Positions 7,955 to 16,876 of a stretch of DNA of 64,000 nt are shown one piece after another. The notes below the pieces were generated by a model. That model saw only the letters and a program-made list of their open reading frames with translations, was not told the origin of the DNA and searched no databases. Made by a program: the position numbers and the translations under genes. Each line of letters opens with the position of its first letter. Within the stretch, counting starts at the first letter, position 1. Location of the stretch: NCBI GenBank assembly GCA_027531395.1, contig JAPZRO010000003.1, positions 1-64,000 on the forward strand, read 5' to 3'. This DNA is from Porphyrobacter sp. GTDB lineage: Bacteria; Pseudomonadota; Alphaproteobacteria; Sphingomonadales; Sphingomonadaceae.

Positions 7955-9850
7955 CTAAGTTTGGTGGCCCCCGGAAAGGCCGTTGCTTGATGAATTAAGC
8001 CTAAAAAATGCTGCAACTGCGTATAAACCCCATAACTCCCATGAACGGTCGTCGTCAACCGTGTTTACGAAGCCGGGCGGAATCAACCTTTCCAAACCGC
8101 TGCTTTCGCAGAACTTGTCGAGGAAAGGCCGCCCCTGCTCCCGGCAGAACCGGCCCATTTCACCATCAATCGCGTCTGATTCGAAATCGGCCTTGGTACG
8201 CCGGTCGAGTATCATGTCCGGCAGAATGCCGCGCATCGCGATACGGTGAATGACTTTGGTTACCCCGGCACGGCGTCGGATATGCTCGGGCGTGGCGAGA
8301 CTGAAGGCGATGAATTGCCGCGTGAACATCGGGTGGCGCGGCTCGATCCCGCTCAGCCCGCGCTGGCGCTGCATTCGCGCCCGGGCATAGGAACCGAACG
8401 GCGAGGCAAACAGGTTTTCCTTGGTCCAGGCATGGGGATCGGACGGCAGCGCAGCATTATAGGCGGCGTCCTGCCGCTCCAGCAGCGCCCGGACTTCGGG
8501 CCTGAGCCAGTAGAAGTTGTCGGGATCGCGGTAGCGCCGCGCTCGGCGCGCTGCCTTGCTCCAGGTCCGCAGCCAATCCGGCGCGAAAGCCGACAGGCCG
8601 GTGCGCAACGCCTGCGGGACGGCCGAGCGCCACCCCTTCGCCGCAGCATCCTGCCGGAGCGCCCGGACGAAGCCCCCGACATCACCCTCCTGCATGAATT
8701 CGCGGTAGTAGGTGAAGCTGCCCTGCAGCCATTCGTCACCGCCATCGCCGTTGATGTAGACCCGCGATCCGTCGGCATGGACGCGCTGTTCGATGCCGAT
8801 CGTCATCGCCCCGTTGGTGGGGATCGGCAGGTCATGCTCGGTACGTGCCTGGTCGATGTACCAGTCGAGCGGTGGGCGAAACAGCGGCACCTCGGTCAGC
8901 GTCCGGCCGATATGGGCGGCGGCAGCTCTGGCATAGGGCAGTTCGTAGGCGCGGCTGCCGGGGGTCGCAGCAAGGGTGTAGCCCTGAAAGCCCGGCGCGA
9001 GCAGCTGGCCCTGTCGCTCCAGCCGGTCAGCAAGGCAGTATAGCGAGGAGGAATCGAGCCCCCCGCTCACCGCGATCCCGACCGGCGCATGGCTGCGGGT
9101 CGTTCGCCGCAGCGCATCGAGCAGCATGGTGCGGTAGTGCTCGGCATATTCCTCGTCGCTGCGGTATCGCAGGCGCTCGCCGATCGGCAGCTCGTAGTAA
9201 CGCCGCGTGACCAGACCGTCGCCGTCGCAAGCAAGCCAATGCGCCTGCTGCAACCGCATAATGCCCCGCCACACGGTGTCCTCCGGCAGGAACAGCTGCA
9301 CCGCGGCCACCCCGACCAGATAGTCGTCGTTAGGCTCGGGCGGCGGGTCGAGCGCCGCAAATACGGCCGGGATATCGGAGGCGATCACCAGCGTGTCGCC
9401 GCGCTGGCAATAGAACAGCGGCCTGAGCCCCTGATGGTCGCGCGCGGCATAGATGCGTCCCGCGCGCCGGTCGGCGATCACAAAGGCGAACTCGCCCTCG
9501 ATCCGGTCAGCGCACGCCTCGCCCCACTGCTCGTAAGCCCGCAACACCAGCTCCGCATCCGAGCGATTCCGCAGCACCGCCCCGCGCCCAAGCAAGTCGC
9601 GACGCAGCTCCTCCCAGTTGGCGAGATAGCCGTCGAGCACCAGTGCGAGGCTCTCGTCCTCGTTGGTGTGCGGCTGGCCGGCTTCCATCGCTTCGGCGGT
9701 GGTGTGGAGAATGCTCGCGCCGAGCGCGAAACGGCCGTTCACCCAGCGCCCCTCGCCATCAAAGGCGCGCCCGGACATCGCCGCCATCATGGCGTCGAGC
9801 TGGCGCTCGCTCGCCGGACCGGCCGAGAAGATTGCGGCAATCCCTGTCAT
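7955..9850 (-). CDS. Lasso cyclase (asparagine synthetase homologue, C protein)
   Basis: 631 aa, ATG start at 9850. The N-terminal half resembles class II glutamine amidotransferases but begins MTGIAAIF, lacking the catalytic Cys2 of asparagine synthetase B, as is typical for lasso cyclases. The C-terminal half has the ATP-pyrophosphatase loop VSGGLDSSS (about residues 259-268) and the INGDGGDEWL motif. The enzyme adenylates the core Asp/Glu side chain and closes it onto the N-terminal Gly amine. Unusually, the gene precedes the precursor, 9 bases upstream, rather than following it. It sits 7 bases after the 2OG oxygenase gene. Confidence 0.93.
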   Translation of the reverse strand: MTGIAAIFSAGPASERQLDAMMAAMSGRAFDGEGRWVNGRFALGASILHTTAEAMEAGQPHTNEDESLALVLDGYLANWEELRRDLLGRGAVLRNRSDAELVLRAYEQWGEACADRIEGEFAFVIADRRAGRIYAARDHQGLRPLFYCQRGDTLVIASDIPAVFAALDPPPEPNDDYLVGVAAVQLFLPEDTVWRGIMRLQQAHWLACDGDGLVTRRYYELPIGERLRYRSDEEYAEHYRTMLLDALRRTTRSHAPVGIAVSGGLDSSSLYCLADRLERQGQLLAPGFQGYTLAATPGSRAYELPYARAAAAHIGRTLTEVPLFRPPLDWYIDQARTEHDLPIPTNGAMTIGIEQRVHADGSRVYINGDGGDEWLQGSFTYYREFMQEGDVGGFVRALRQDAAAKGWRSAVPQALRTGLSAFAPDWLRTWSKAARRARRYRDPDNFYWLRPEVRALLERQDAAYNAALPSDPHAWTKENLFASPFGSYARARMQRQRGLSGIEPRHPMFTRQFIAFSLATPEHIRRRAGVTKVIHRIAMRGILPDMILDRRTKADFESDAIDGEMGRFCREQGRPFLDKFCESSGLERLIPPGFVNTVDDDRSWELWGLYAVAAFFRLNSSSNGLSGGHQT

Positions 9851-9857
9851 CGCGGCA

Positions 9858-10727
9858 TTAGATCAGGCCGTCTTTGCCGGATTCGTTAAACAGCTCGCAC
9901 AGAGGGCCCAGTTCGGGAATGTCGAACCAGTGAGGCCACAGGTGCGGCCATATCAGGGCCTTGCAACCTGCCGGATAGTAATGAAAGAACAGCAGGTTGC
10001 AGAACCCGCCCAGGGTGATCGCGTCGCGGTAGTGCCACTGCGAGGAGCCGTTGAACAACAGCGCCTCGCCGGGACGCAGCACATGGGGACGGAATTCCAG
10101 CGACGGATCGGTCTTGACCGCCTGCGGGTCCCAACTGCGCATGGTTTCCATCGTTGGCCAGTCAACCACCTTGCTGAACCAGATCGGCCAGTCCTCGCTC
10201 TGCTCGATGCAGTAATCGAGGGTGAACATCGATCCGGGCTCGTCCATGTGCGGATCGCAGCGCCCGACCCCGCCATAAAGGCTCAGGAAATTGTAGCCGG
10301 GCTCCAGATCGAGGCCCACCAGCGCGCTCATGCGGGGAAGCAGTTGCTGCTGGAGTTCGACGAAGAGCGGGTAGTCGTGAACGATATGCCGACCGAAATC
10401 GCGCACCTCGTAGTCCTTGAGGAACTCCGCCGGGATTGATCGCGCCGCCTCGCGGATCTGCTCGCGGGCGGACGCATCGAACAGGTCGTCGATCACGACA
10501 TTGCGGAAACCCGCAGGCGGGAGCAGCACGTCGAAACCGCGCACGAATGGCTCGAGCGCATCGGGCCGGACCTGCGAAAGATAGAGCTTGGCGACCTCGA
10601 AGCGGCGCACGAAATTGGAATCGTACCAGTCGACGGTCCCGATCCGGCGGATCGCAGTGACGGCCATCAGGTGCAGGTCAAGATAGGCGGGATCGCGCAG
10701 CTTTTCCTTGATCGCCTGATCGAGCAT
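9858..10727 (-). CDS. 2OG-Fe(II) oxygenase-like protein of the lasso cluster
   Basis: 289 aa from ATG 10727 (MLDQAIKEKL); upstream codons of the open frame overlap the divergent B2 region and are not credible. The sequence shows CDPHMDEPGSMFTLDY (HxD iron-binding pair) and, about 80 residues later, SSQWHYRDAITLGG (distal His and Arg/Thr region), consistent with the jelly-roll 2-oxoglutarate dioxygenase fold. Iron/2OG enzymes are known to hydroxylate some lasso peptides. It is the first gene of the minus-strand lasso operon (oxygenase-cyclase-precursor), which makes a tailoring role plausible but unproven. Nothing excludes a free-amino-acid substrate. Confidence 0.72.
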   Translation of the reverse strand: MLDQAIKEKLRDPAYLDLHLMAVTAIRRIGTVDWYDSNFVRRFEVAKLYLSQVRPDALEPFVRGFDVLLPPAGFRNVVIDDLFDASAREQIREAARSIPAEFLKDYEVRDFGRHIVHDYPLFVELQQQLLPRMSALVGLDLEPGYNFLSLYGGVGRCDPHMDEPGSMFTLDYCIEQSEDWPIWFSKVVDWPTMETMRSWDPQAVKTDPSLEFRPHVLRPGEALLFNGSSQWHYRDAITLGGFCNLLFFHYYPAGCKALIWPHLWPHWFDIPELGPLCELFNESGKDGLI

Positions 10728-10743
10728 CGTTCCGTCCCGTATC

Positions 10744-11304
10744 GTGCAGCACCTTGAAACCGGCGCGGGCCGAGGCAATAAGCGAGCGGTGCCGAACCCG
10801 CAAGAAACACCTGCCCCGCCTGCGGGCACCGGACTGCGGATCAGGGACTCCGGCTGGCTCCTGACTTACACCCTGCGCGGGTTTGCCGAGCTCGTCAGGG
10901 CGCGCTTCATCTTCGCGCGGCTCAAGGCGAGCGAGATCCCGGCGCGAAACCTCGCTGTCACCCGGCGGGCCGGACACGGCAGCACCGCCGCCGATCCGGC
11001 CCACCTCGCCCGCATCGCCTATGTCCTCCCGCGCCTGTCCGCACGGCTACCATGGCGCAGCGACTGCCTCGTGCAGGCGATCGCCGCGCAGAACTGGCTG
11101 GCCGCGCGCGGGCTTGCGGGAGAAATCCAGATCGGGGTGGAGCGGCCCGCTGACGGCCCTTTCGGCGCCCACGCCTGGCTGGTGCACGAAGGGATGGTGA
11201 TCACCGGCGGCGATATCGCCCGCTACGAGCGGCTGCTGGGCGAATCACCCTTGGCGCCAGCGCAGGACCAGCCGGGCGATCCGCGCGCAACTGGTCGCAA
11301 ATAG
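10744..11304 (+). CDS. Lasso leader peptidase, transglutaminase-like (B2)
   Basis: 186 aa from GTG 10744; a second GTG at 10789 (VPNPQETP) gives 171 aa and is equally possible. The B2 family triad is visible: Cys108 in RSDCLVQA, His143 in GAHAWLVHEG and Asp157 in ITGGD. This enzyme cuts the precursor after the leader, presented by B1, before cyclisation. It is transcribed divergently from the oxygenase (starts 16 bases apart), so both share a compact promoter region and probably produce overlapping 5' ends. B1 lies at the far end of the opposite-strand operon, an uncommon split of the B1/B2 pair. Confidence 0.9.
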   Translation: MQHLETGAGRGNKRAVPNPQETPAPPAGTGLRIRDSGWLLTYTLRGFAELVRARFIFARLKASEIPARNLAVTRRAGHGSTAADPAHLARIAYVLPRLSARLPWRSDCLVQAIAAQNWLAARGLAGEIQIGVERPADGPFGAHAWLVHEGMVITGGDIARYERLLGESPLAPAQDQPGDPRATGRK

Positions 11305-11442
11305 GCCTCGGCTGGCGGAAATCCGCCGCCTGAAGGGCCTGCGATGACGGCGCATTTACCATTTTTCGCTATCTCGCTGTTGCCAATCATGCTGCATTGC
11401 ACTAGGTAAAACCACGAAGACACCTTCAAGAGGGCTGTTACG

Positions 11443-11712
11443 ATGATGAAAACCGCTACCCGCCTCGCCATGGCCGCTGCTGCCGCCTCGATGGCTGTGA
11501 TGCCGATTGCCGCGCAGGCCAACACCCGCGCTGGTGACAGCGGTTCGGTCTACAGCGTCTCGGCTGCTCCGGGCGTTGGCCGCGCTGCCGAAGGCGAATC
11601 GGCTGCCGGCGGCATCAGCATCATTCTCGGCCTGCTCGCCACCGCAGCGATCATCGGCGGCATCATTTTCGCCAGCTCGTCGGACGACGACGGCCAGTCG
11701 CCGGGCACCTGA
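11443..11712 (+). CDS. Small secreted/membrane protein of unknown function
   Basis: 89 aa. An Ala-rich signal peptide (residues 1-26, ending AAQA) precedes a short Gly/Ser-rich segment. A hydrophobic helix follows (IILGLLATAAIIGGIIFA), with an acidic tail SSDDDGQSPGT. It starts with tandem ATGs 9 bases after an AGAGGG. A clear terminator follows, so it is probably monocistronic. Position before an O-antigen ligase-like gene suggests an envelope or polysaccharide role, but no family was recognised. It is not a second lasso precursor: it has a Sec signal and no YxxP leader. Confidence 0.75.
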   Translation: MMKTATRLAMAAAAASMAVMPIAAQANTRAGDSGSVYSVSAAPGVGRAAEGESAAGGISIILGLLATAAIIGGIIFASSSDDDGQSPGT

Positions 11713-11754
11713 TAGACATCAGTCATCCGAAGCCTGCGGGCTTCTCGAAGAGAT

Positions 11755-11786
11755 AGCCCGGTACCCAGTGCCGGGCTTTTTCTTTT
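11755..11786 (+). terminator. Rho-independent terminator after the small secreted protein
   Basis: AGCCCGG (11755-11761) pairs with CCGGGCT (11771-11777) around a 9-base loop, followed by TTTTTCTTTT. It lies 43 bases after the stop codon and separates this gene from the ligase-like gene that starts at 11840. Confidence 0.85.
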
Positions 11787-11839
11787 CCGCCGCCCTACCC
11801 CGGCACCGTTTCGCTCAAGCCTGAACCAAGGGTTCGCCG

Positions 11840-13192
11840 TTGGACAAGAACCTCGCACAACGGGTGTCCTTCTTCGCCCTTATCGCCGTGCTGCTGGTCG
11901 CTTTCGCGTTCGGCGGTGGCGGCAGCCGTCAGGGCCTTGCCAATCTGCTTGTCCAGTTGACCGCGATTGCGGTGCTGGTGCCCCATCGCGCGGCGCTGGC
12001 GCAGTTCTGGCGCGAGGCACCTGCGGCGCTTCGCCTGCTGATCATGCTCTCGCTGCTGCTGCCGCTGCTGCAGATCGTTCCGCTGCCGCCCGCCATCTGG
12101 ACCGCGCTTCCGGGCCGTGATTTGGTGGCGCGCTCATTGGAGATGACCGGCGGCGAGGCCGAATGGATGGCATTCAGCGCCAACCCGCTGCGCACCGCGC
12201 TCGCCGTCTTGGCGCTGATCACCCCGCTGGCGGTGCTGATCATCGGCTGGAGCCTGCCGCGCGACCGGCTCGTGACGATCGGCTGGATCGCCGCCGCACT
12301 GGGACTCGTGACCACGCTGATCGGGGTGGCGCAACTGGGCGCCACAAACGACAGCGCCACCTTGTTCGGCTCGCGCAGCCCGGGCAGCGTCCTGCTCGGC
12401 ACCTTCGCCAATCGCAACTCGACCGGGCTGCTGCTCGGCTTCTCGCTCGCTCTCGCCGCGCTGCTGCCCGTGCCCCGTCCGCACCCGGTGGTCCCGATTG
12501 CGCGGGTGGCGCTCTGCGGCCTGCTGCTGCTCACGATCATCCTGACCAAGTCGCGCACCGGGATCGCGCTGGCGGTGCTGCCGCTCGGCCTGGCGGCGCT
12601 CAAGGCGCTGTGGTGGGCCCTGCGCGAACGCCGCGCGGTGGCCGGAGGCCCCGCCAAGGGCCCGCTCGCAATCGTCATGGGCGGCCTTGCGCTGCTGGCT
12701 TTCGCAGGCACCGCGCTGGTGGTTGTAGCCCCCGGCCCGATTGGCGAGGCGCTAGAGCGGTTCGAGGCCAAGGACGATCCGCGCCGCTACATCTGGGACG
12801 ATGCCGGCTACAGCGCCTCGCGCTACTGGCCGGCGGGGGCGGGGATCGGCACCTTCGACGAGGTGTTCCAGGTCGACGAATCGCTCGAGAACCTGACCAA
12901 GCGCACCGCAGGCCGCGCCCATAACGACTATCTCGAACTGGCGATCGAGGCGGGGCTACCCGGCCTCGCGCTGGCGGGCCTGTGGATCGTGCTGATCGGC
13001 TGGCTGAGCTGGCGCGCGCGGCATTCCTCGCAGCGCTGGGTGGCATGGGCCGGCAGCTCCTTCCTGCTCGCGATCGCGCTGCAATCGATCACCGACTACC
13101 CGCTGCGCAACCAGACCATTCTCGCCTTCGCAGGCTTTGCGCTGGTGCTGCTCGGGCGGATCGCGACCGATCAGCGGAGGGCGCAGCCATGA
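11840..13192 (+). CDS. O-antigen ligase/polymerase family membrane protein
   Basis: 450 aa from a TTG at 11840. About ten or more hydrophobic helices span the sequence. The periplasmic loop between residues ~300 and 370 contains the Wzy_C/WaaL-type features, including RRYIWDDAGYSASRYWPAGAGIGTF and GRAHNDYLELAIEAGLPGL, the H-N-D-Y-L signature of this superfamily. It would polymerise or ligate undecaprenol-linked glycans at the inner membrane. It overlaps the following gene by 4 bases (ATGA). The nearby rhamnose operon may supply a sugar. Ligase versus polymerase cannot be separated by eye. Confidence 0.85.
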   Translation: MDKNLAQRVSFFALIAVLLVAFAFGGGGSRQGLANLLVQLTAIAVLVPHRAALAQFWREAPAALRLLIMLSLLLPLLQIVPLPPAIWTALPGRDLVARSLEMTGGEAEWMAFSANPLRTALAVLALITPLAVLIIGWSLPRDRLVTIGWIAAALGLVTTLIGVAQLGATNDSATLFGSRSPGSVLLGTFANRNSTGLLLGFSLALAALLPVPRPHPVVPIARVALCGLLLLTIILTKSRTGIALAVLPLGLAALKALWWALRERRAVAGGPAKGPLAIVMGGLALLAFAGTALVVVAPGPIGEALERFEAKDDPRRYIWDDAGYSASRYWPAGAGIGTFDEVFQVDESLENLTKRTAGRAHNDYLELAIEAGLPGLALAGLWIVLIGWLSWRARHSSQRWVAWAGSSFLLAIALQSITDYPLRNQTILAFAGFALVLLGRIATDQRRAQP

Positions 13193-13923
13193 TCGGAAAG
13201 GTGTTGTGGCCCGCGCTGCTGCTCGCGCTCGCGGTGGTGACCGGCTTCCTCCAGATCGACCGGCAGGCCGATCTCACCCCGTCGCTCGCGCCGCTGGTGC
13301 CGCAAGGCTTGCGCAATTACGCCCAGCCGCGGATCGCCGCCATCGCGGCCGACGGCTCGGATAGCGCGCTGGCGCTGGAAGAGGCCAAGCGGCTGGTGCA
13401 GCGCCGTCCCGTCCCGGCCGAACACCTGACCCTCCTCGCCGTCGCCCAGACCAAGGCGGGCGAGCTCGAACAGGCGGGCCTGACCATCCAGATCGCCGCC
13501 CAGCGCGGTTGGCGCGAACCGATTGCGCAGGAAGCGGTCCTGCGGCTCGCGCTCGACGCGGGCGACAAGCCCGAAGCGGCGCGCCGCTTTGCCGCGCTGT
13601 TTCTGCGCGATGCCACCCCCAATGCGCTGCTGGAGGAGTTGGCACCCGCAGTGCTCGACGAAGCGGGCGGCCCGGGCCAGGGCACGCTGGTCGACATCAT
13701 CAGCGGGACCGATCGCTGGCACGACACCTTCCTGCGGCGCGGTGGGCAGGTGATGCCGCCGCCGGCCTTCGCCGATATCGCCGTGGGAAGCATGGCGCGC
13801 GGCACCCGCTTCGATTGCGCGGTCCTGTCCCAGACACTCAAGGGCCTGCGGCAAAAAGACGAAGCCTCGGCTGCACGGGTCGCCGCCGCGGCACCGAAGG
13901 ATTGCCCGCAGACCGGCGCCTAA
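13189..13923 (+). CDS. Inner-membrane-anchored TPR-like protein of unknown function
   Basis: 244 aa, starting at the ATG that overlaps the ligase-like gene's TGA. An N-terminal hydrophobic segment (VLWPALLLALAVVTGFL) is probably an uncleaved anchor. The rest is Ala-rich and helical with TPR-like spacing (ALALEEAKRLVQRRPVPAEHLTLLAVAQTKAGELEQAGLTI is the clearest part, residues ~53-93, with repeated small/large patterns). The translational coupling suggests it works with the polymerase/ligase, for example in exopolysaccharide assembly. It converges on mmsB, overlapping by 4 bases. No catalytic motif seen. Confidence 0.75.
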   Translation: MIGKVLWPALLLALAVVTGFLQIDRQADLTPSLAPLVPQGLRNYAQPRIAAIAADGSDSALALEEAKRLVQRRPVPAEHLTLLAVAQTKAGELEQAGLTIQIAAQRGWREPIAQEAVLRLALDAGDKPEAARRFAALFLRDATPNALLEELAPAVLDEAGGPGQGTLVDIISGTDRWHDTFLRRGGQVMPPPAFADIAVGSMARGTRFDCAVLSQTLKGLRQKDEASAARVAAAAPKDCPQTGA

Positions 13924-14786
13924 AGCGTGCGGATAATGCCCGAGAAGTCGGTCGCCGCGTTATCCTTGGCGAAGGCTTCGTAGATCGCGCGGGCGTGATC
14001 GCCCAGTTCGACCTTCGCGCCCGCTGCGCTGGCCGCTTCCATCGCCAGCTTGAGGTCCTTGAGCATCAGCCCGGCCGCGAACCCGCCCTGATAGTCGTTG
14101 TCCGCCGGGGTCTTGGGACCGACGCCGGGGACGGGGCAGTAAGAGGTCATCGACCAGTTCTGGCCGCTCGACACGCTGGAAATGTCGTAGAAGGTCTGCG
14201 GATCGAGCCCGAGCTTCTGCGCCATGGCAAAGGCCTCGCAGGTGCCGATCATGTGGATCGCCAGCAGCATGTTGTTGCAGATCTTGGCCGCCTGACCGTT
14301 CCCAGCCGCCCCAGCGTGGATCACCGCCTTGCCCATCGCATCGAGGATCGGCTTCGCGCGGGCGAAGGCCTCGTCGCTGCCGCCGACCATGAAGGTGAGC
14401 GTACCGCCCGCCGCCGCCGCGATCCCACCCGAGACCGGGGCATCGACCATCTGGTAGCCGTGGGCCTCGGTGACGGAAATAACCTCGCGCGCGGTGGCGA
14501 CATCGATGGTCGAGCAATCCAGCAGGATCGCGCCTTCGGGGGCGTGGCCGATCACGTCGTCCCAGTAGACTTGGCGAACGATCGCGCCGTTGGGGAGCAT
14601 CGAAACGACCGCCTCGACCCCCTGACAGGCCTCCTTCGCCGTGCCAAAGGTCACGCACCCTGCCTCGCGCGCGGCGGCGAGCGCGGCTTCGCTGAGGTCA
14701 AAAGCGCGGACCTCGTGGCCCGCCTTCACAAGGTTCGCGGCCATCCCGCCGCCCATGTTGCCGAGGCCGATAAAGGCGATTTTCAT
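13920..14786 (-). CDS. mmsB: 3-hydroxyisobutyrate dehydrogenase
   Basis: 288 aa. The N-terminal KIAFIGLGNMGGGMAANL is the NAD-binding loop of beta-hydroxyacid dehydrogenases. DAPVSGG and GAAGNGQAAKICNNM (catalytic Lys of GxxGxGxxxKxxxN) identify the HIBADH branch. It oxidises 3-hydroxyisobutyrate to methylmalonate semialdehyde in valine degradation. The genes that follow on the same strand (enoyl-CoA hydratase, hydroxyisobutyryl-CoA hydrolase, acyl-CoA dehydrogenase) are the preceding steps, so this is a pathway cluster; a methylmalonate-semialdehyde dehydrogenase is not in the window. Confidence 0.92.
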   Translation of the reverse strand: MKIAFIGLGNMGGGMAANLVKAGHEVRAFDLSEAALAAAREAGCVTFGTAKEACQGVEAVVSMLPNGAIVRQVYWDDVIGHAPEGAILLDCSTIDVATAREVISVTEAHGYQMVDAPVSGGIAAAAGGTLTFMVGGSDEAFARAKPILDAMGKAVIHAGAAGNGQAAKICNNMLLAIHMIGTCEAFAMAQKLGLDPQTFYDISSVSSGQNWSMTSYCPVPGVGPKTPADNDYQGGFAAGLMLKDLKLAMEAASAAGAKVELGDHARAIYEAFAKDNAATDFSGIIRTL

Positions 14787-14802
14787 GAGATGCCTCTCCC
14801 TT

Positions 14803-14903
14803 CGTCATTGCGAGCGACCGAAGGTCGCGCGGCAATCCATGGCGCAACCTTGCCGTTCTGTCGGTCCATGGATTGCTTCGTCGCTGCACTCCTCGCAATG
14901 ACG
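14803..14903. repeat. REP-like inverted repeat (CGTCATTGCGAG family)
   Basis: CGTCATTGCGAG (14803-14814) and CTCGCAATGACG (14892-14903) are exact inverted arms. Inner arms around CAATCCATGG and CCATGGATTG also pair. The roughly 100-base unit fills the gap between mmsB and the enoyl-CoA hydratase gene. Elements with this sequence are dispersed in many alphaproteobacterial genomes; here it could act as an mRNA-stabilising or terminating structure. Confidence 0.8.
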
Positions 14904-14916
14904 AGTTTTGGCAGGC

Positions 14917-15711
14917 CTACCGCCCCTTCCACTGCCCTTCGCGCTTCTCGATGAAGGCGGCCATGCCTTCGGCCTTGTCCTCGGAGGCGGTGAGGATCTG
15001 GAAGATCCGGCGCTCGACGATCAGGCCCTGATCGAGCGTCATCTCGAAGGCCGAGTTCACCATCTCCTTGTTGGCGATGGTCGCCATCGGCGGCATGGCG
15101 GCGATGGTGGCGGCGGTCTTGAGGCTTTCGGCGATCAGCTCGTCATGCGGCACCACGCGGGCCACGAGATTGCTGCGCTCGGCCTCCTCGGCGTTCATCA
15201 TCCGGCCGGTGAGGCACATTTCCATCGACTTCGACTTGCCGATCGCGCGGGTCAGCCGCTGCGAGCCGCCCATGCCAGGGGCGACGCCCAGCTTGATCTC
15301 GGGTTGGCCGAACTTCGCCTTGTCCGAGGCGATGATGAAGTCGGCCATCATGGCAAGCTCGCACCCGCCGCCCAGCGCAAAGCCGTTGACCGCCGCGATC
15401 CACGGCTTGCGGGTCTTCTTCACGATCTCGCTCGTCCACGGCCCGAAGAAATCGTCGAGGTAGAAATCGGCCGCCGGCTTGTCGGCCATTTCCTTGATGT
15501 CCGCGCCCGCCGCGAAGGCCTTGTCGCCGCTGCCGGTGAGGATCGCGCAGAGCTGCGTGCTGTCGGCCTGATAGGCGGCAAAGGCGTCGATCAGCTCGGC
15601 GAGCACCTGCGAATTGAGCGCGTTCAGCGCCTGCGGCCGGTTGATCGTCAGCAGGGTGACGCCCTTGGTCCCGCGGGCATCGGTTTCGGCGGTGATGGTT
15701 TCGTAGGTCAT
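14917..15711 (-). CDS. Enoyl-CoA hydratase (crotonase family)
   Basis: 264 aa from ATG 15711 ([11 protein letters not shown]); the upstream open frame to 15768 is not supported. Family features: [18 protein letters not shown], oxyanion-hole segments [11 protein letters not shown] and [15 protein letters not shown], and catalytic glutamates around [10 protein letters not shown] and [18 protein letters not shown]. Both catalytic Glu positions are present, so it should be an active hydratase, probably methacrylyl-CoA to 3-hydroxyisobutyryl-CoA in this context, though short-chain crotonyl-CoA is equally possible. Confidence 0.9.
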   Translation of the reverse strand: MTYETITAETDARGTKGVTLLTINRPQALNALNSQVLAELIDAFAAYQADSTQLCAILTGSGDKAFAAGADIKEMADKPAADFYLDDFFGPWTSEIVKKTRKPWIAAVNGFALGGGCELAMMADFIIASDKAKFGQPEIKLGVAPGMGGSQRLTRAIGKSKSMEMCLTGRMMNAEEAERSNLVARVVPHDELIAESLKTAATIAAMPPMATIANKEMVNSAFEMTLDQGLIVERRIFQILTASEDKAEGMAAFIEKREGQWKGR

Positions 15712-15782
15712 GCTTTCCCTCGTCGCCCTTGCGAAGGCAGGGGCCTGTCTGACGTTGCAGCTTCGCACGGAAGCCTAGCCGG

Positions 15783-15802
15783 ATTCCCGCCTTCGCGGGA
15801 AT
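15783..15802. repeat. Short palindromic hairpin between two crotonase-family genes
   Basis: ATTCCCGC and GCGGGAAT form a perfect 8-bp stem over a CTTC loop. A related segment (CGCCCTTGCGAAGGCAGGG) occurs about 60 bases away, so the 15712-15812 gap looks like a degenerate REP unit. No T-tract on either strand. Confidence 0.65.
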
Positions 15803-15812
15803 GACGGAATAG

Positions 15813-16871
15813 TTAGGCGAGCGGTGCCCACTCCTCGCCCTCGGGAAGGGGCGCGAAGATCGCGTCGAGCAGATCCTCCGTCACGCCCTCGGGGGTGGCC
15901 GGGTCCCACTTGGGATCATTGGTCTTGTCGACGATCACCGCGCGCACGCCCTCGGCGAAATCGGGACGGGTCAGCACGCGGCTGGCGATGCGGTATTCCA
16001 TCCGCATGTTGTCGGCAAAGTCGGTGAGCGCGGCGCTTTCCGCTAGCTGGCGCAGCGCGACCTTGCAGGTCTGCGGGCTCTTGGTGCCGAGCGTGTCGCG
16101 CTCCTTCATCGCCCAGTCGTCGCCCGCGTCCGCTGCGGCTTCGAGGCTGGCGAGGATGTCCTCGTAAGCGTCGGAGGCAAAGTGCTTGGCGATCTTGTCG
16201 GCATTGGCTTCGATCCGCGCCTTGGGCGGGGTGCCGACGGGCTCGGACAGGATGCCCGCGATCCGGTCGGGGTGATCGTGGATGCGGGCCTTGAGGTCCT
16301 CCACCATCTCGTGCGGGACATAATGCGTCGCCAGCCCGGTCCACAGGCATTCCGAGCCATCGAGCCGCGCGCCGGTGAGTGCGAGGAACTGCCCCAGCCG
16401 CCGCCCAAGGCGCGCGAGATACCAGCCGCCGCCGACATCGGGGAACAGGCCGATGCCGGTTTCGGGCATGGCGAAACGGGTGTTCTCGGTCGCCACCCGG
16501 TACTTGGCCGGCTGCGAAATGCCCACGCCGCCGCCCATGGTGATGCCGTCCATGAAGGCGACGATCGGCTTGGCATAGGTGAACATCTGGTGGTTGAGCT
16601 GATACTCGTCGTGGAAGAACTTGCGCCCGCTCGCGCCGCCGTCGTTCAGCGCCGAGTTGCGCAGGAAGGCAATATCACCGCCCGCGCAGAAACCGCGTCC
16701 CTCGGCATGATCGAGGATCACCGCCTTGATGCTGTCATCGCCAGCCCATTCGGTCAGCGCCGCGCTCATCGCGTGGCACATCTCGAGCGTCAGCGCGTGC
16801 AGCGCCTTGGGCCGGTTGAGGCTGATATGGCCGATCGGGCCATTGGTGCGGATCAGGACTTCATCGGTCAT
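15813..16871 (-). CDS. 3-hydroxyisobutyryl-CoA hydrolase
   Basis: 352 aa, longer than ordinary crotonases and typical of HIBCH. It shows ISLNRPKALHALTLEM, GRGFCAGGDIAFLR, FMDGITMGGGVGISQPAKYRVATENTRFAMPETGIG (split motif typical of HIBCH, with MPE and the Asp of GLFPDVGG), plus the long C-terminal extension. It releases free 3-hydroxyisobutyrate, the substrate of the mmsB product 1 kb downstream. Starts with ATG 16871, 5 bases after the VOC protein stop. Confidence 0.9.
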   Translation of the reverse strand: MTDEVLIRTNGPIGHISLNRPKALHALTLEMCHAMSAALTEWAGDDSIKAVILDHAEGRGFCAGGDIAFLRNSALNDGGASGRKFFHDEYQLNHQMFTYAKPIVAFMDGITMGGGVGISQPAKYRVATENTRFAMPETGIGLFPDVGGGWYLARLGRRLGQFLALTGARLDGSECLWTGLATHYVPHEMVEDLKARIHDHPDRIAGILSEPVGTPPKARIEANADKIAKHFASDAYEDILASLEAAADAGDDWAMKERDTLGTKSPQTCKVALRQLAESAALTDFADNMRMEYRIASRVLTRPDFAEGVRAVIVDKTNDPKWDPATPEGVTEDLLDAIFAPLPEGEEWAPLA

Positions 16872-16876
16872 GGGCG

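Noticed and set aside
11443..11712. Small protein considered as a second lasso or RiPP precursor
   Set aside because: It has a Sec signal peptide and a C-terminal membrane helix, no YxxP leader, and lies beyond B2 behind its own terminator.
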